Part shown: piece after piece, positions 24,551 to 35,253 of the stretch | Layout: each line of letters starts with the position of its first letter | Numbering within the stretch: the first letter of the stretch is position 1 | Assembly: GCF_005222695.1 (NCBI RefSeq) | Contig: NZ_STGG01000070.1 | Span: forward strand, 62,001 to 126,000 | Length of the DNA: 64,000 nt | Direction: 5' to 3' | Origin: Massilia sp. HP4 | Lineage (GTDB): Bacteria > Pseudomonadota > Gammaproteobacteria > Burkholderiales > Burkholderiaceae_D | Position numbers and translations under genes: made by a program | The notes under the pieces: generated by a model | What the model was told of the DNA's origin: nothing | The model's database searches: none | What the model saw: only the letters and a program-made list of their open reading frames with translations

Positions 24551-25957
24551 ATGACCCACGAAGTAGTCGATACACTTGTCTCACCCGAAAGCCTGCAACT
24601 GGTCGACACCCTGATTTCGCCGCAAGGCCGGCTCGAAGTGCTGTCCAAGGCCGAAGTGGCCAAGCTGCTCGAAACCGGCCAGGCCGGCCTGTACGATGTA
24701 TTTCGAAAATGCGCGCTGGCCGTACTGAATACCGGCAGCGACATCGATGACGGCAAGGAGCTGCTGGAGCGCTATGCGTCCTTCGAGATCAGCATCCTGC
24801 AGCGCGAGCGCGGCATCAAGCTCGATATCCGTAACGCCCCTGGCAATGCTTTTGTCGATGGCAAGATGATCCGTGGCATCCACGAACACCTGTTCTCGGT
24901 GCTGCGCGATATCGTGTTCGTGAATTTCGACGTCACCGACAACCCCAAATTCGACCTGACCCGCAGCGAAGGCATCACTGACGCGGTATTCCACATCCTG
25001 CGCAACGCCAATGTCCTGCAGCCGCAGCGTAATCCCAACCTGGTGGTGTGCTGGGGCGGCCACTCGATCAGCCGCATCGAATACAACTACACCAAGAAGG
25101 TCGGCTATGCGCTGGGCCTGCGCGAGATGGACATCTGCACCGGCTGCGGACCGGGCGCCATGAAAGGCCCGATGAAGGGCGCCACCATCGGCCACTCCAA
25201 GCAGCGCCTGGGCAGCGGCCGTTATCTCGGCATCTCGGAGCCGGGCATCATCGCGGCCGAGTCGCCCAATCCGATCGTCAACGACCTGGTGATCATGCCC
25301 GATATCGAGAAGCGTCTCGAGGCCTTCGTGCGCACCGGCCATGGCATCGTCGTGTTCCCGGGCGGCGCCGGCACCGCCGAAGAGATCCTGTACATCCTGG
25401 GCATCCTGCTGCACCCGGATAACGCCGAGATCCCGTTCCCGCTGATCTTTACCGGGCCGGCGTCGAGCCGCGACTATTTCACCCAGATCGACGCTTTCCT
25501 GGGCGTGACCCTGGGCGAGGCGGCGCAGCGGCGCTACCAGATCATCATCGACGACCCGGACGCGGTCGCGCGCGCGATGCAGGCCGGCGTGCAAGAGGTG
25601 CGCGCCTTCCGCAAGGCGAACAGCGACGCCTATTACTATAATTGGCGCCTCAAGATCGACCATGAGTTCCAGAAGCCGTTCCGGCCGACGCACGAGAATA
25701 TGCGCAACCTCGACCTGCACCGCGGCATTCCGACGCATCTCCTGGCGGCCAATCTGCGCCGCGCGTTTTCAGGGGTGGTGGCCGGGAACGTGAAGGAAGA
25801 GGGAATCCGCGCGATCGAGCAGTACGGCAAGTACGAGATCAGTGGCGAGGCCGAGATCATGGCCCCGATGGATGCGCTGCTGGCGTCGTTCGTGGAACAG
25901 AGCCGCATGAAGCTGCCGGGCAAGGCGTATACGCCGTGCTATACGATCGTGCAATAA
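24551..25957 (+). CDS. ppnN: Nucleotide 5'-monophosphate nucleosidase PpnN
   Basis: 468 aa, close to the 454 aa of E. coli PpnN (YgdH), with collinear similarity: VFRKCALAVLNTGSDIDDGK, RDIVFVNFDV, NLVVCWGGHSISRIEYNY, ICTGCGPGAMKGPMKGATIG, VNDLVIMPDIEKRLEAFVR, the LOG motif FPGGAGTAEEILY (Pro-Gly-Gly-x-Gly-Thr-x-x-Glu) and the C-terminal AFSGVVAGNVKEEGIRAIE. PpnN splits purine and pyrimidine nucleotides into base and ribose-5-phosphate and binds (p)ppGpp during the stringent response. GAGGAAAACAGGATC precedes the ATG. It ends 30 bp before a shared terminator. Confidence 0.95.
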   Translation: MTHEVVDTLVSPESLQLVDTLISPQGRLEVLSKAEVAKLLETGQAGLYDVFRKCALAVLNTGSDIDDGKELLERYASFEISILQRERGIKLDIRNAPGNAFVDGKMIRGIHEHLFSVLRDIVFVNFDVTDNPKFDLTRSEGITDAVFHILRNANVLQPQRNPNLVVCWGGHSISRIEYNYTKKVGYALGLREMDICTGCGPGAMKGPMKGATIGHSKQRLGSGRYLGISEPGIIAAESPNPIVNDLVIMPDIEKRLEAFVRTGHGIVVFPGGAGTAEEILYILGILLHPDNAEIPFPLIFTGPASSRDYFTQIDAFLGVTLGEAAQRRYQIIIDDPDAVARAMQAGVQEVRAFRKANSDAYYYNWRLKIDHEFQKPFRPTHENMRNLDLHRGIPTHLLAANLRRAFSGVVAGNVKEEGIRAIEQYGKYEISGEAEIMAPMDALLASFVEQSRMKLPGKAYTPCYTIVQ

Positions 25958-25987
25958 AGTGGGGCCGGCAGTATCGGCGCCGATAAA

Positions 25988-26011
25988 GAAAGCCGCCTTT
26001 CGGCGGCTTTC
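25988..26011. terminator. Bidirectional intrinsic terminator between ppnN and lysS
   Basis: GAAAGCCGCC and GGCGGCTTTC pair perfectly (10 bp) around TTTC. T-rich flanks occur on both strands (CTTTCCTGT on plus, CTTTCTTTAT on minus). It sits between two convergent stops. Confidence 0.85.
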
Positions 26012-26016
26012 CTGTA

Positions 26017-27585
26017 TCAGTCTTCCTTGCGCAGATGCGGGAACAGCAGCACGTCGCGGATGTTCGGCGAGTCGGTGATCAGCATCATCAGGCGATCGAT
26101 GCCGATGCCGCAGCCGCCGGCCGGCGGCATGCCGTATTCCAGCGCGCGGATGTAGTCGGCGTCGTAGAACATCGCCTCGTCGTCGCCCGCGTCCTTGGCG
26201 GCCACCTGGGCCAGGAAGCGCGCGGCCTGGTCTTCGGGGTCGTTCAGCTCCGAGAAGCCGTTGGCGATCTCGCGGCCGACCATGAACAGCTCGAAGCGCT
26301 CGGTCACGCCTTCGCGCGTGTCCGACGCGCGCGCCAGCGGCGAGACTTCAGCCGGGTAGTCGACGATGAAGGTCGGTTCCCACAGCAGCGCTTCGGCGGT
26401 CTCTTCGAACAGCGCCAGCTGCAGCGCGCCCAGGCCGGCGGTGGCGAATGGCTTGACGCCGAACTTCGTCTTGAGCTCGGTCTTGATGAACTCGGCGTCG
26501 TTCAGCTGTTCCGGCGCATAGCCCGGCGCGTACTTGTCGATCGCCTCGACGATGGTCAGGCGCTGGAAGGGCTTGGACAGGTCGAGCTCGCGCCCGCCAT
26601 AGGTCAGCACGGCGCTGCCGTGGGCGTCGATCGCGGCCTGGCGGATCACTTCTTCGGTGAAGTTCATGATCCACTTGTAGTCGGTGTAGGCCGCATAGAA
26701 TTCCATCATCGTGAACTCAGGGTTGTGGCGAACCGAGACACCTTCGTTGCGGAAGTTGCGGTTGACCTCGAACACGCGGTCGAAGCCGCCGACCACCAGG
26801 CGCTTCAGGTACAGCTCGGGCGCGATGCGCAGGTACATTTCCATGTCCAGCGCATTGTGGTGGGTGACGAAAGGCTTGGCCGCGGCGCCGCCCGGGATCG
26901 GGTGCAGCATCGGGGTCTCGACTTCCATGAAGCCGTTCTTTTCCATGAAGCGGCGCATCGACGACATCGCGGCGGTACGTGCCTTGAAGGTGCGGCGCGT
27001 GTCTTCGTTCATGATCAGGTCGACGTAGCGCTGGCGGTACTTGGTCTCCTGGTCGGCCAGGCCGTGGAATTTGTCCGGCAGCGGACGGATCGCCTTGGCG
27101 ATCAGGCGCAGCTGGCTGACCTTGACGGTCAGCTCGTCGGTCTTGGTCTTGAACAGGGTGCCTTCCACGCCCAGGATGTCGCCCAGGTCGTAGCTGCGCA
27201 GCGCTTCCATTGCATCTTCACCCGCGTTATCGAGGGCGATATAGACCTGGATACGGCCGTTGGCGGCCGGGCCGGAACTGTCTTGCAGGGTCGCGAAGGC
27301 GGCTTTCTTGCCTGCTTCGCGGCGCAGCATCATGCGGCCGGCCAGCACGACGGCGACCGGTTCGGCTTCGAATTCTTCGCGGGATTTGCCGTTGTAGCTC
27401 TCGACCAGGTCGGCGGCCTTGTGCTGCGGGACGAAGTCGTTCGGGAAGGCGATGCCTTTGTCGCGGATCGCGGCCAGCTTGACACGGCGCTCGGCCATGA
27501 TCTTGTTTTCATCGGCGCCGGCTGGCTGGACCTGTTCTTGGTTTTCGGTGTTCATGTTTGATTGGTTCTGGTGTTGGATGTTCAT
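26017..27585 (-). CDS. lysS: Lysyl-tRNA synthetase, class II
   Basis: 522 aa from ATG 27585, or 512 aa from ATG 27555. The upstream start overlaps the HAD stop as ATGA, which favours coupling; neither start has a strong Shine-Dalgarno. The N-terminal OB-fold anticodon domain spans ~60-180. Class II motif 2 reads [20 protein letters not shown] and motif 3 [13 protein letters not shown]. It charges tRNA-Lys in the cytoplasm. It forms a minus-strand run with prfB and the HAD gene, the same prfB-lysS association known from E. coli. Confidence 0.97.
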   Translation of the reverse strand: MNIQHQNQSNMNTENQEQVQPAGADENKIMAERRVKLAAIRDKGIAFPNDFVPQHKAADLVESYNGKSREEFEAEPVAVVLAGRMMLRREAGKKAAFATLQDSSGPAANGRIQVYIALDNAGEDAMEALRSYDLGDILGVEGTLFKTKTDELTVKVSQLRLIAKAIRPLPDKFHGLADQETKYRQRYVDLIMNEDTRRTFKARTAAMSSMRRFMEKNGFMEVETPMLHPIPGGAAAKPFVTHHNALDMEMYLRIAPELYLKRLVVGGFDRVFEVNRNFRNEGVSVRHNPEFTMMEFYAAYTDYKWIMNFTEEVIRQAAIDAHGSAVLTYGGRELDLSKPFQRLTIVEAIDKYAPGYAPEQLNDAEFIKTELKTKFGVKPFATAGLGALQLALFEETAEALLWEPTFIVDYPAEVSPLARASDTREGVTERFELFMVGREIANGFSELNDPEDQAARFLAQVAAKDAGDDEAMFYDADYIRALEYGMPPAGGCGIGIDRLMMLITDSPNIRDVLLFPHLRKED

Positions 27586-28247
27586 GCGAGCAGCGATTCA
27601 ACGTCCAGCTGCGTGAAATCGTTGACGATGGCGATGACATTGTCGAATTCGGCAAACGCCTCGGCCGGCAGGGTGGTGGTGAGCACCACCGCGCGCATGC
27701 CGGCGCGGTGCGCCGCTTCCACGCCCAAGGGCGCGTCCTCGAACACGATGCACTGGGCCGGCATCGTCGCGCAGCGGTCGGCCGCCTTCAGGAACACGTC
27801 CGGATGGGGTTTGCCGCGCGGGACGTCGACCGTGCCGACCACCACCGCGTCGAAGCGGCGATGCAGGTCCATCTCGTCGAGAATGAAGCTGGCGCTGCCA
27901 GGCGACGCAGAGGTGGCCACGGCCAGCTTCCAGCCTTTGGCGGCGCCTGCATCGATGAAGGCGTCGAAGCCGGGAAGGGTGCGGCGGTGCGGGGCGTACA
28001 GCTCGCGATACAGCACTTCCTTCTCGTGGTTCAGCGTGGCCAGTTCGTCGTCGCCAAGCTCGTCGCCCAGGTAATGGCGCAGGATTTCCTTGCCCTGGCG
28101 GCCGGCGGTGTCGCGAAAGAACGCGTCCGGCTCGATGGTCTGCCCCCGCCGCGCGAAGAAGGTGATCCACGCCTGGGTGTGGAAGTCCATATTGTCGACG
28201 ATGGTGCCATCCATGTCGAAGATCAGCGCGCGCGCGGGTGTGGTCAT
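27582..28247 (-). CDS. HAD-superfamily phosphatase (phosphoglycolate/beta-PGM-like)
   Basis: 221 aa. Motif I is [13 protein letters not shown] (nucleophile Asp near residue 11), motif [14 protein letters not shown], motif III Lys in [15 protein letters not shown], and motif [19 protein letters not shown]. The helical cap after motif I places it in subfamily I with phosphoglycolate phosphatase and beta-phosphoglucomutase. The substrate cannot be read from sequence. It lies between prfB (14 bp away) and lysS (4-bp ATGA overlap), so it is probably translated together with them. Confidence 0.9.
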   Translation of the reverse strand: MTTPARALIFDMDGTIVDNMDFHTQAWITFFARRGQTIEPDAFFRDTAGRQGKEILRHYLGDELGDDELATLNHEKEVLYRELYAPHRRTLPGFDAFIDAGAAKGWKLAVATSASPGSASFILDEMDLHRRFDAVVVGTVDVPRGKPHPDVFLKAADRCATMPAQCIVFEDAPLGVEAAHRAGMRAVVLTTTLPAEAFAEFDNVIAIVNDFTQLDVESLLA

Positions 28248-28261
28248 CGGGTCTCTACCTG

Positions 28262-29366
28262 TTAAACGTTCTGCTTGAGGGATGCGGAAATGAAATCGTC
28301 CAGATCGCCGTCGAGCACGTTCTTGGTATTGCCCGTCTCGAAACCGGTGCGCAAGTCCTTGATGCGCGACTGGTCGAGCACGTACGAGCGGATCTGGTGG
28401 CCCCAGCCGACGTCGGTCTTCGAGTCCTCGAGCTTCTGCTGCTCGCTCATGCGGTTACGCAGTTCGAGCTCGTACAGCTTGGCGCGCAGCATGTCCCAGG
28501 CCTCGGCCTTGTTGCGGTGCTGCGAGCGGTCGTTCTGGCACTGGACGACGATACCCGATGGGCCGTGCGTCAGCCGCACCGCAGAATCGGTCTTGTTGAT
28601 GTGCTGGCCGCCGGCGCCCGATGCGCGGTAGGTATCGATGCGCACGTCGGCCGGGTTGATCTCGATCTCGATCGAGTCGTCCACTTCCGGGTACACGAAC
28701 AGCGAGGTGAACGAGGTGTGGCGGCCGTTGGCCGAATCGAACGGCGACTTGCGCACCAGGCGGTGCACGCCGGTCTCGGTGCGCAGGTGGCCATAGGCGT
28801 ATTCGCCGTCGACCTTGATGGTGGCGGTCTTGATGCCCGCGACCTCGCCCTCGGACTGTTCGAGGATCTCGGCCTTGAAGCCCTTGCGTTCGCAGTAGCG
28901 CAGGTATTGACGCAGCAGCATCGAGGCCCAGTCTTGCGCCTCGGTGCCGCCGGCGCCGGCCTGGATGTCGATGAAGCAGCTGGCATGGTCCATCGGGTTG
29001 CTGAACATGCGGCGGAACTCCATCGCCTCGATGATCTTCTGGACGCCTTCGAGGTCGCCCGACACCGCTTCGATGGTGTCGTCGTCGCCTTCTTCGCGCG
29101 CCATGTCGAACAGGTCGCGTGCATCGGCCAGGTCGGCCTTGGCCTTCTCGAGCACGTGCACGACGCCTTCCAGCGCCTTCTTCTCTTTGCCCATTTCCTG
29201 GGCTTTCTTCTGGTCGTTCCAGATCGATGGATCTTCCATCTCCTGGTTGACCTGCTCTAGTTTCTCCGACTTCTTATCGAAGTCAAAGATACCTCCGAAG
29301 TTCGGCCTCACGACCCGTCAGGTCGGTCAGCAGGGCGGAAATGGCGTTGATGCGTTCGGCTTCCAT
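28262..29366 (-). CDS. prfB: Peptide chain release factor 2, with programmed +1 frameshift
   Basis: Two frames together give 367 aa (E. coli RF2 is 365). The first frame starts at ATG 29366, encodes 27 codons ([10 protein letters not shown]...RRYL) and stops at an in-frame TGA at 29285-29283. A +1 shift at CTT-TGA-C resumes with Asp-Phe-Asp in the long frame. The tRNA-mimic residues SPF (stop-codon reading, KSPFDSANG) and the catalytic GGQ ([14 protein letters not shown]) are intact. RF2 reads UGA and UAA; the in-frame UGA autoregulates its own level. A start placed inside the second frame only (29311) would be a misannotation. Confidence 0.97.
29282..29297 (-). promoter_or_regulatory. prfB programmed frameshift site
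   Basis: The minus strand reads CGGAGGTATCTTTGAC: an internal Shine-Dalgarno-like GGAGG, three bases, CTT, the in-frame TGA, then C. This is the canonical RF2 recoding cassette. Confidence 0.95.
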
Positions 29367-29499
29367 GGTCTCGGCAGTCTCATTAGTTGGTTGAATCGAA
29401 CCGGGGATTATACCCGACGACCGCTTGATGACGCCGTATGGATTGCCATGGCGGTCGCCGCTGCCGTATCATCGCCCCGTCTCGTTTCCCGGATTCCCC

Positions 29500-31509
<2,010 letters not shown>

Positions 31510-31512
<3 letters not shown>

Positions 31513-31619
31513 GGTTGGCGGCTGCGCCGCCGACGCGGTGATCGTTGGCGGCTAGATCATTCGGTACGATATAGGAGCAGTTAGCAATCGACGCGTCGGC
31601 GGCAAAGCCGCCAACCCTA
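31510..31619. repeat. REP-like inverted repeat pair
   Basis: Arms of 28 nt (31510-31537 and 31592-31619) are inverted complements with only two mismatches, at the centre of each arm (TGC versus TTT). Each arm is itself a small hairpin (GGCGGC...GCCGCC). The 54-nt spacer contains a further TTGGCGGC within GATC...GATC. The layout is that of a paired REP/BIME or small MITE. It overlaps the cpdB-like stop codon and may end both convergent transcripts. Confidence 0.75.
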
Positions 31620-31629
31620 CGGCATCACG

Positions 31630-31950
31630 TCAATGCAACTGCTTCTTCTCCGGCTGCACCAGCACGAAGGGGCTCACCACCGACGCCCACAGCACTTCAT
31701 CGGCTTGCAGCCAGCCCTGTGCCTGCGCATCGCTGACCTTGGCCACGGCCCCTTCGTTCATCCAGCGCGTCACGCTCTCGCGGTCGTCGTGGGCGATGCG
31801 CAGGGCGACCTCGATCAGGTCCAGCGCCTCGCTGACCCAGATCACCGACCCGCTGGCGAAGTGGCGTTCCAGCTCGCTCCATTTGACGCGGCCGGTCTCG
31901 CGGTTGATCTTGTCATGCAGTTCGGTGTCGTTCTCGGGTTTGGTTTTCAT
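31630..31950 (-). CDS. DUF2288 protein
   Basis: 106 aa from ATG 31950; the upstream in-frame extension runs into the RES gene and is not needed. Family features: VKWSELERHFASGSVIWV, LDLIEVALRIAHDD, VTRWMNEGAVAKVSDAQAQG, and WLQADEVLWASVVSPFVLVQ. Small soluble protein of unknown function. It lies 11 bp downstream of the RES toxin gene on the same strand, so it may be the third gene of that transcript. Confidence 0.85.
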   Translation of the reverse strand: MKTKPENDTELHDKINRETGRVKWSELERHFASGSVIWVSEALDLIEVALRIAHDDRESVTRWMNEGAVAKVSDAQAQGWLQADEVLWASVVSPFVLVQPEKKQLH

Positions 31951-31961
31951 GGTGAATCTGT

Positions 31962-32636
31962 TCAAGGAATCTCGACCGCAGGATGCGGCGAACCCGCCCA
32001 TGTTAACCGATAGGTCTGCGCCTTGCGCACATTGCCAACCAGCGCCGGCCGGAAACAGGCCAGGCAAGTACCGCCTGGATGCCGCACGCTGGGATAGATG
32101 ACGCCCATCGATCCGCCCTCGAGCAGCTCGTTCGCCAGCGCCTGCGACGCGACGTAGCTGGCCGGATCCAGGCAATCCTCATAGGCGGCAATCCCGCGCA
32201 CATCGTGAAAGCTGGCGCTGAAATCGGCTAGCAGGCACTGGTAGCTGACGCTGTCGTCGAAACGGCCGATCTCGGCGTATTCGACCGTCTTGTGGAAGAT
32301 GACCTCGGCCAGCGAGGTCTCGGCATCGAAGCCGCAATACCAGGCCCCACGCTCGCCGTCGTTGAAACGGCTGCCCTCGGGCCGCGCATAGGTGAAGGCC
32401 GCATTGATGATGCGGAAGTTCGGCACGCCGAATACCAGTTCGTCCATGCCGATGCCCGGCAACAGCCCGGACTCGCCGCGCAGGCGGTCATTGGTCGCGT
32501 TATCGAGGTCGAACAGGTCGCGCAGGATGTCGTCGCTCTCTGCGAGCGGCGCCAGCACCGAGTCTTCCATGTCGGCGAAGCGCGAGGGGATCAGGCGGCA
32601 GGTATCGTTCTTGCGCAGCAGCGTGAGCCGCGGCAT
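31962..32636 (-). CDS. RES-domain toxin
   Basis: 224 aa from ATG 32636; a GTG at 32651 that overlaps the antitoxin stop (GTGA) is a possible alternative. RES-family features are the Arg of GSRFNDGERGAWYCGFD, the Glu of AETSLAEVIFHKT and the Ser of GVIYPSVRHPGG, the three residues after which the domain is named. RES toxins (such as MbcT and ParT) degrade NAD+ by phosphorolysis/hydrolysis or ADP-ribosylate host enzymes. The overlapping or adjacent Xre/MbcA-type antitoxin gene upstream supports a type II toxin-antitoxin pair. Confidence 0.9.
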   Translation of the reverse strand: MPRLTLLRKNDTCRLIPSRFADMEDSVLAPLAESDDILRDLFDLDNATNDRLRGESGLLPGIGMDELVFGVPNFRIINAAFTYARPEGSRFNDGERGAWYCGFDAETSLAEVIFHKTVEYAEIGRFDDSVSYQCLLADFSASFHDVRGIAAYEDCLDPASYVASQALANELLEGGSMGVIYPSVRHPGGTCLACFRPALVGNVRKAQTYRLTWAGSPHPAVEIP

Positions 32637-32647
32637 CAGTTTCAGGC

Positions 32648-33085
32648 TCACAGGCCACCGCGCCGGGCATCGAGCAGGCGGCGCACGCTTTGCATCGCGA
32701 GCAGGCCGCCGCCGAGCATGAAGGCGAGCGGCGTGCGGCCGGCAAATACGGGGTTGGTATTCGGCAGCTGGACCCATTCGTCGGCCAATTTGTCGCCGTA
32801 CAGGATGTGCAGGCTTTTGTAGATGCCGAGCAGGTAGGAGATGCGCGTGATGCGGTCGACTTCGAGCAGCCGGTCGGGGTTCTTCTTCCAGTCGTAGAAG
32901 GCGGATGACGAAAGGCCGCCCAGCAGCTCGCGCGCATCGTCGTCGCGCAGGCTCCAGGCCGCTGCCAGCTTGAAGAAACCTTTCAGTGCCGACTGCGACA
33001 GGCGCTCGCGCTCGGCCCGCGAATTGAGGTCGACCAGGGTCGCCGGTTCGAAGCGGCTCTTGGGGTAGGCATAGGCCAGGCTCAT
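32648..33085 (-). CDS. Xre/MbcA/ParS-type antitoxin
   Basis: 145 aa. The N-terminal part (residues ~25-75) is a helix-turn-helix of the Xre type (LSQSALKGFFKLAAAWSL, GGLSSSAFYDWKKN). The C-terminal part is the MbcA/ParS toxin-binding domain (DRITRISYLLGIYKSLHILY, LPNTNPVFAGRTPLAFMLGG). It neutralises the RES toxin encoded just downstream and should repress the shared promoter. CGGAGGAATC precedes the ATG, and this Shine-Dalgarno itself lies in one of two operator-like repeats. Confidence 0.92.
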   Translation of the reverse strand: MSLAYAYPKSRFEPATLVDLNSRAERERLSQSALKGFFKLAAAWSLRDDDARELLGGLSSSAFYDWKKNPDRLLEVDRITRISYLLGIYKSLHILYGDKLADEWVQLPNTNPVFAGRTPLAFMLGGGLLAMQSVRRLLDARRGGL

Positions 33086-33090
33086 GATTC

Positions 33091-33149
33091 CTCCGATATA
33101 GGATTGTTTATACTCCGATTTAGTATTGCATGCAAGGACCGGTTGTCAA
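33091..33149 (-). promoter_or_regulatory. Toxin-antitoxin promoter with repeated operator-like boxes
   Basis: On the minus strand TTGACA (33149-33144) and AATACT (33127-33122) are separated by 16 bp, a good sigma-70 promoter. Two direct repeats CTCCGAT (plus-strand sense, 33113-33119 and 33091-33097) are spaced 22 bp apart, two helical turns, covering the start point and the ribosome binding site. This fits autorepression by the antitoxin. Confidence 0.7.
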
Positions 33150-33210
33150 GCGGGCCGCTGCGTGACAAAATCGCCTCATTGCCAAACAGCAAAGATTCTG
33201 ACCTGATCCC

Positions 33211-33654
33211 ATGCGCCTGAGCTCCCTGTCACTGATCGTCGTCTGCCTCGTGGCTGCCGCTGCGGCCGGGCAGGCGCGCTTGTCGACCCAGGATGTGCGC
33301 AGCCAGGTGATGGAACATGAGCGTGCCTTCGCCGCCACGATGGCGGCGCGCGATTTCGAAGGGTTCGCGAAATACCTGTCGCGCGAGGCGGTCTTCATGA
33401 CGGCCGACGGCGCCCTGCGCGGCAAGGAGGCGGTGATGAGAGCCTGGCGTCCCCATTACGACGGCGCGCAGCCGCCGTTCTCGTGGGAGCCGGAACAGGT
33501 GGAGGTGGTCGAATCGGGCACGCTGGCCTATAGCACCGGCCCGATCCGCGATGCCGCCGGGCGCCGGATCGGCAGCTACAACTCGGTGTGGCGGCTCGAA
33601 GCGCCGGGGCGCTGGGCGGTCGTGTTCGACCGTGGTTGCGACTGCAGGAAGTAA
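33211..33654 (+). CDS. Exported NTF2-like (SnoaL/DUF4440) protein
   Basis: 147 aa with a Sec signal (LSLIVVCLVAAAAAGQA). The mature part is a small NTF2-like fold of the YybH/DUF4440 type: VMEHERAFAATMAARDFEGF, YLSREAVFMTADGALRGKEA, and SYNSVWRLEAPGRWAVVFDRG. The family includes ketosteroid isomerase-like and binding proteins; no catalytic function can be assigned. It diverges from the antitoxin gene and faces the PACE gene tail-to-tail, with only 6 bp between stops. Confidence 0.85.
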   Translation: MRLSSLSLIVVCLVAAAAAGQARLSTQDVRSQVMEHERAFAATMAARDFEGFAKYLSREAVFMTADGALRGKEAVMRAWRPHYDGAQPPFSWEPEQVEVVESGTLAYSTGPIRDAAGRRIGSYNSVWRLEAPGRWAVVFDRGCDCRK

Positions 33655-33660
33655 GCCCGG

Positions 33661-34131
33661 CTACGCGCCACGTGGCGCACCCAGCGTTGCGATCGGAAAT
33701 ATACGGTCATAGGCCAGGTTGAACAGGAAGCCGTACACCAGGTAGAAGGTGACGATCGCCAGGTCCATCACCAGCGCCGCCCACAGGCCGATGCCCAGGT
33801 ACCAGGCGATGAGGGGAATCAGCATCACGACTAGTCCCGCTTCGAACAGGAAAGTATGGGCGACGCGGATCGCCATCGTTTTCTCGACGCTGCCGCGCAG
33901 GCGCAGCATGGCGCGGTCGAACCCCATATTGAAGACGAAGTTCCAGACGGTCGCGATGGTGGCCGAGGCGATGCCGATCACGCCCATATGATCGACCGGC
34001 TGGTCGAACAGCGCCGCCGATCCGGGGATGAAAATGGCGAGGGCGACTGCCTCGAACAGGAGCGTGTCGAACACGGTCGCGCAGATTACGCATAAAGAAC
34101 ATTCCTCTGTAAAACGTGGGGGCCGCATCAT
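33661..34131 (-). CDS. PACE-family multidrug efflux protein
   Basis: 156 aa (155 if the second of two adjacent ATGs is used). Four membrane helices arranged as two tandem bacterial transmembrane-pair repeats: FDTLLFEAVALAIFIPGSA, IATVWNFVFNMGFDRAMLRL, FLFEAGLVVMLIPLIAWYLG and VMDLAIVTFYLVYGFLFNLA. The Glu in each FE pair and the WN-x-FN motif are PACE hallmarks (AceI relatives, which export chlorhexidine and short diamines). No good ribosome binding site is seen. PACE genes are commonly divergent from a LysR regulator; here only a remnant of one remains next to it. Confidence 0.85.
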   Translation of the reverse strand: MMRPPRFTEECSLCVICATVFDTLLFEAVALAIFIPGSAALFDQPVDHMGVIGIASATIATVWNFVFNMGFDRAMLRLRGSVEKTMAIRVAHTFLFEAGLVVMLIPLIAWYLGIGLWAALVMDLAIVTFYLVYGFLFNLAYDRIFPIATLGAPRGA

Positions 34132-34149
34132 CGCATACACGATCAATGT

Positions 34150-34347
34150 ATGCACAGGAGAGAAACCGAGGTCGGCGTATTGGCGACCTTCCTGGCGGCC
34201 GACCAGGAGAACCTGGTGGCTCCGCTTCCCCACATCCCCGAACTCGGCCAGGATATCTGGCTGTCGATGCGCAGCAGCGCGCGCATCAGGGCCGTGGTCG
34301 ATTTCATGGGGCAGGTATGTGCCGGGTATCGCCAGGGTGGCGACTGA
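34150..34347 (+). pseudogene. C-terminal remnant of a LysR-family regulator
   Basis: The frame 34150-34347 encodes 65 residues that read like the end of a LysR effector domain: EVGVLATFLAADQENLVAPL, then ELGQDIWLSMRSSARIRAVV and DFMGQV. The DIWL...H/R-x-x-x-R...AR-x-R-A-x-x-DF pattern is typical. No helix-turn-helix or N-terminal effector half is present in the ~20 bp between it and the PACE start. It sits exactly where a divergent PACE regulator is expected, so about 235 residues appear deleted. Unlikely to be functional. Confidence 0.7.
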
Positions 34348-34427
34348 CGGGACGGATCGCTTCGATGGGCGGTGGCGCATCGAAGCGATCCGGATGGCTT
34401 CATGGCACGACGGTGCGCGCCAGGTTT

Positions 34428-35249
34428 TTAGTCCGCGCCCAGGCCGGTGGCCAGCGCCGCATCGGCGCCTGCGCCCGCGCTGAGCATCCAGCCGGTCATC
34501 AAGAGATAGAACATCAGCACCGTGAACAGCACCGACACGCGGCGCGCATTGATGCCTTCGAACAGCGGCTTCTTGCCGTAGTTGACGCCAACGAAATAAG
34601 CGCCGAACACGGTGGCCATATAGTGCACGGCGCCGAAGGTCTCGCCCAGTTCGCCCTTGCGCGGATGGTCGACCAGCAGGTGCGACAGGATCACCAGGAT
34701 CAGGTAAGGCACCGAGGCGGCCAGCGGCGGCAGGTACAGGCCGAAGCGCTCGACGAAGGCGCGGATGGCCGGACGCTTGCGCGCCAGCAGCGGCAGGAAC
34801 AGGTTGTGGATCAGGCCCGTGATCACGATGATCTTGAGCAGCACCGCCTTGTGCAGGCTTTCCTTGCCAAAGCCGAGGTTATGCAGATTGGTCTCGGCCT
34901 GGCGGTTATTTTGCAGGAACCACTCCGGCGACTGGATCTGCAGGATGCGCTGGAACCAGCTGATCTCTTCCAGTGCGGCCAGGGCGACCAGGCCGGTCAG
35001 GCCGGCCAGCACCAGCACGCCGAGATTGAAGCCCTCGGTTTTCCAGCGGTCGATCGCGACATAGCCCAGCAGGCCAGAAGTGAGCGAGAACGCCAGGAAC
35101 TGCATCCATTCGACGATGCCGTCTTCCACCAGCAGGCGCGCCAGTTCATGCGGATTGTTTGCCCAGATCAGGGCCAGCAGCAGGCAGAATGCGTTGATGA
35201 CGGTGGCCGAGACGATCACCGGATGCTTGTACCATTTGTTATCTACCAC
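34428..35249 (-). CDS. Polytopic membrane protein of unknown function (EEISW motif)
   Basis: 273 aa with about seven hydrophobic segments. The conserved-looking motif ALEEISWFQRILQIQSPEWF followed by NRQAETNLHNLGFG near residues 90-125 recurs in bacterial membrane proteins of unknown function often found near polysaccharide genes (my recollection of the family, not a search). Last gene of a three-gene minus-strand run with another membrane protein (4 bp away) and a sialidase-fold protein. I cannot assign a function. Confidence 0.75.
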   Translation of the reverse strand: MVDNKWYKHPVIVSATVINAFCLLLALIWANNPHELARLLVEDGIVEWMQFLAFSLTSGLLGYVAIDRWKTEGFNLGVLVLAGLTGLVALAALEEISWFQRILQIQSPEWFLQNNRQAETNLHNLGFGKESLHKAVLLKIIVITGLIHNLFLPLLARKRPAIRAFVERFGLYLPPLAASVPYLILVILSHLLVDHPRKGELGETFGAVHYMATVFGAYFVGVNYGKKPLFEGINARRVSVLFTVLMFYLLMTGWMLSAGAGADAALATGLGAD

Positions 35250-35253
35250 TAAG

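Noticed and set aside
34116-35252. Plus-strand frame from the PACE/LysR gap through the EEISW membrane gene
   Set aside because: Most of it is antisense to a well-behaved membrane protein gene and it carries no recognisable domain.
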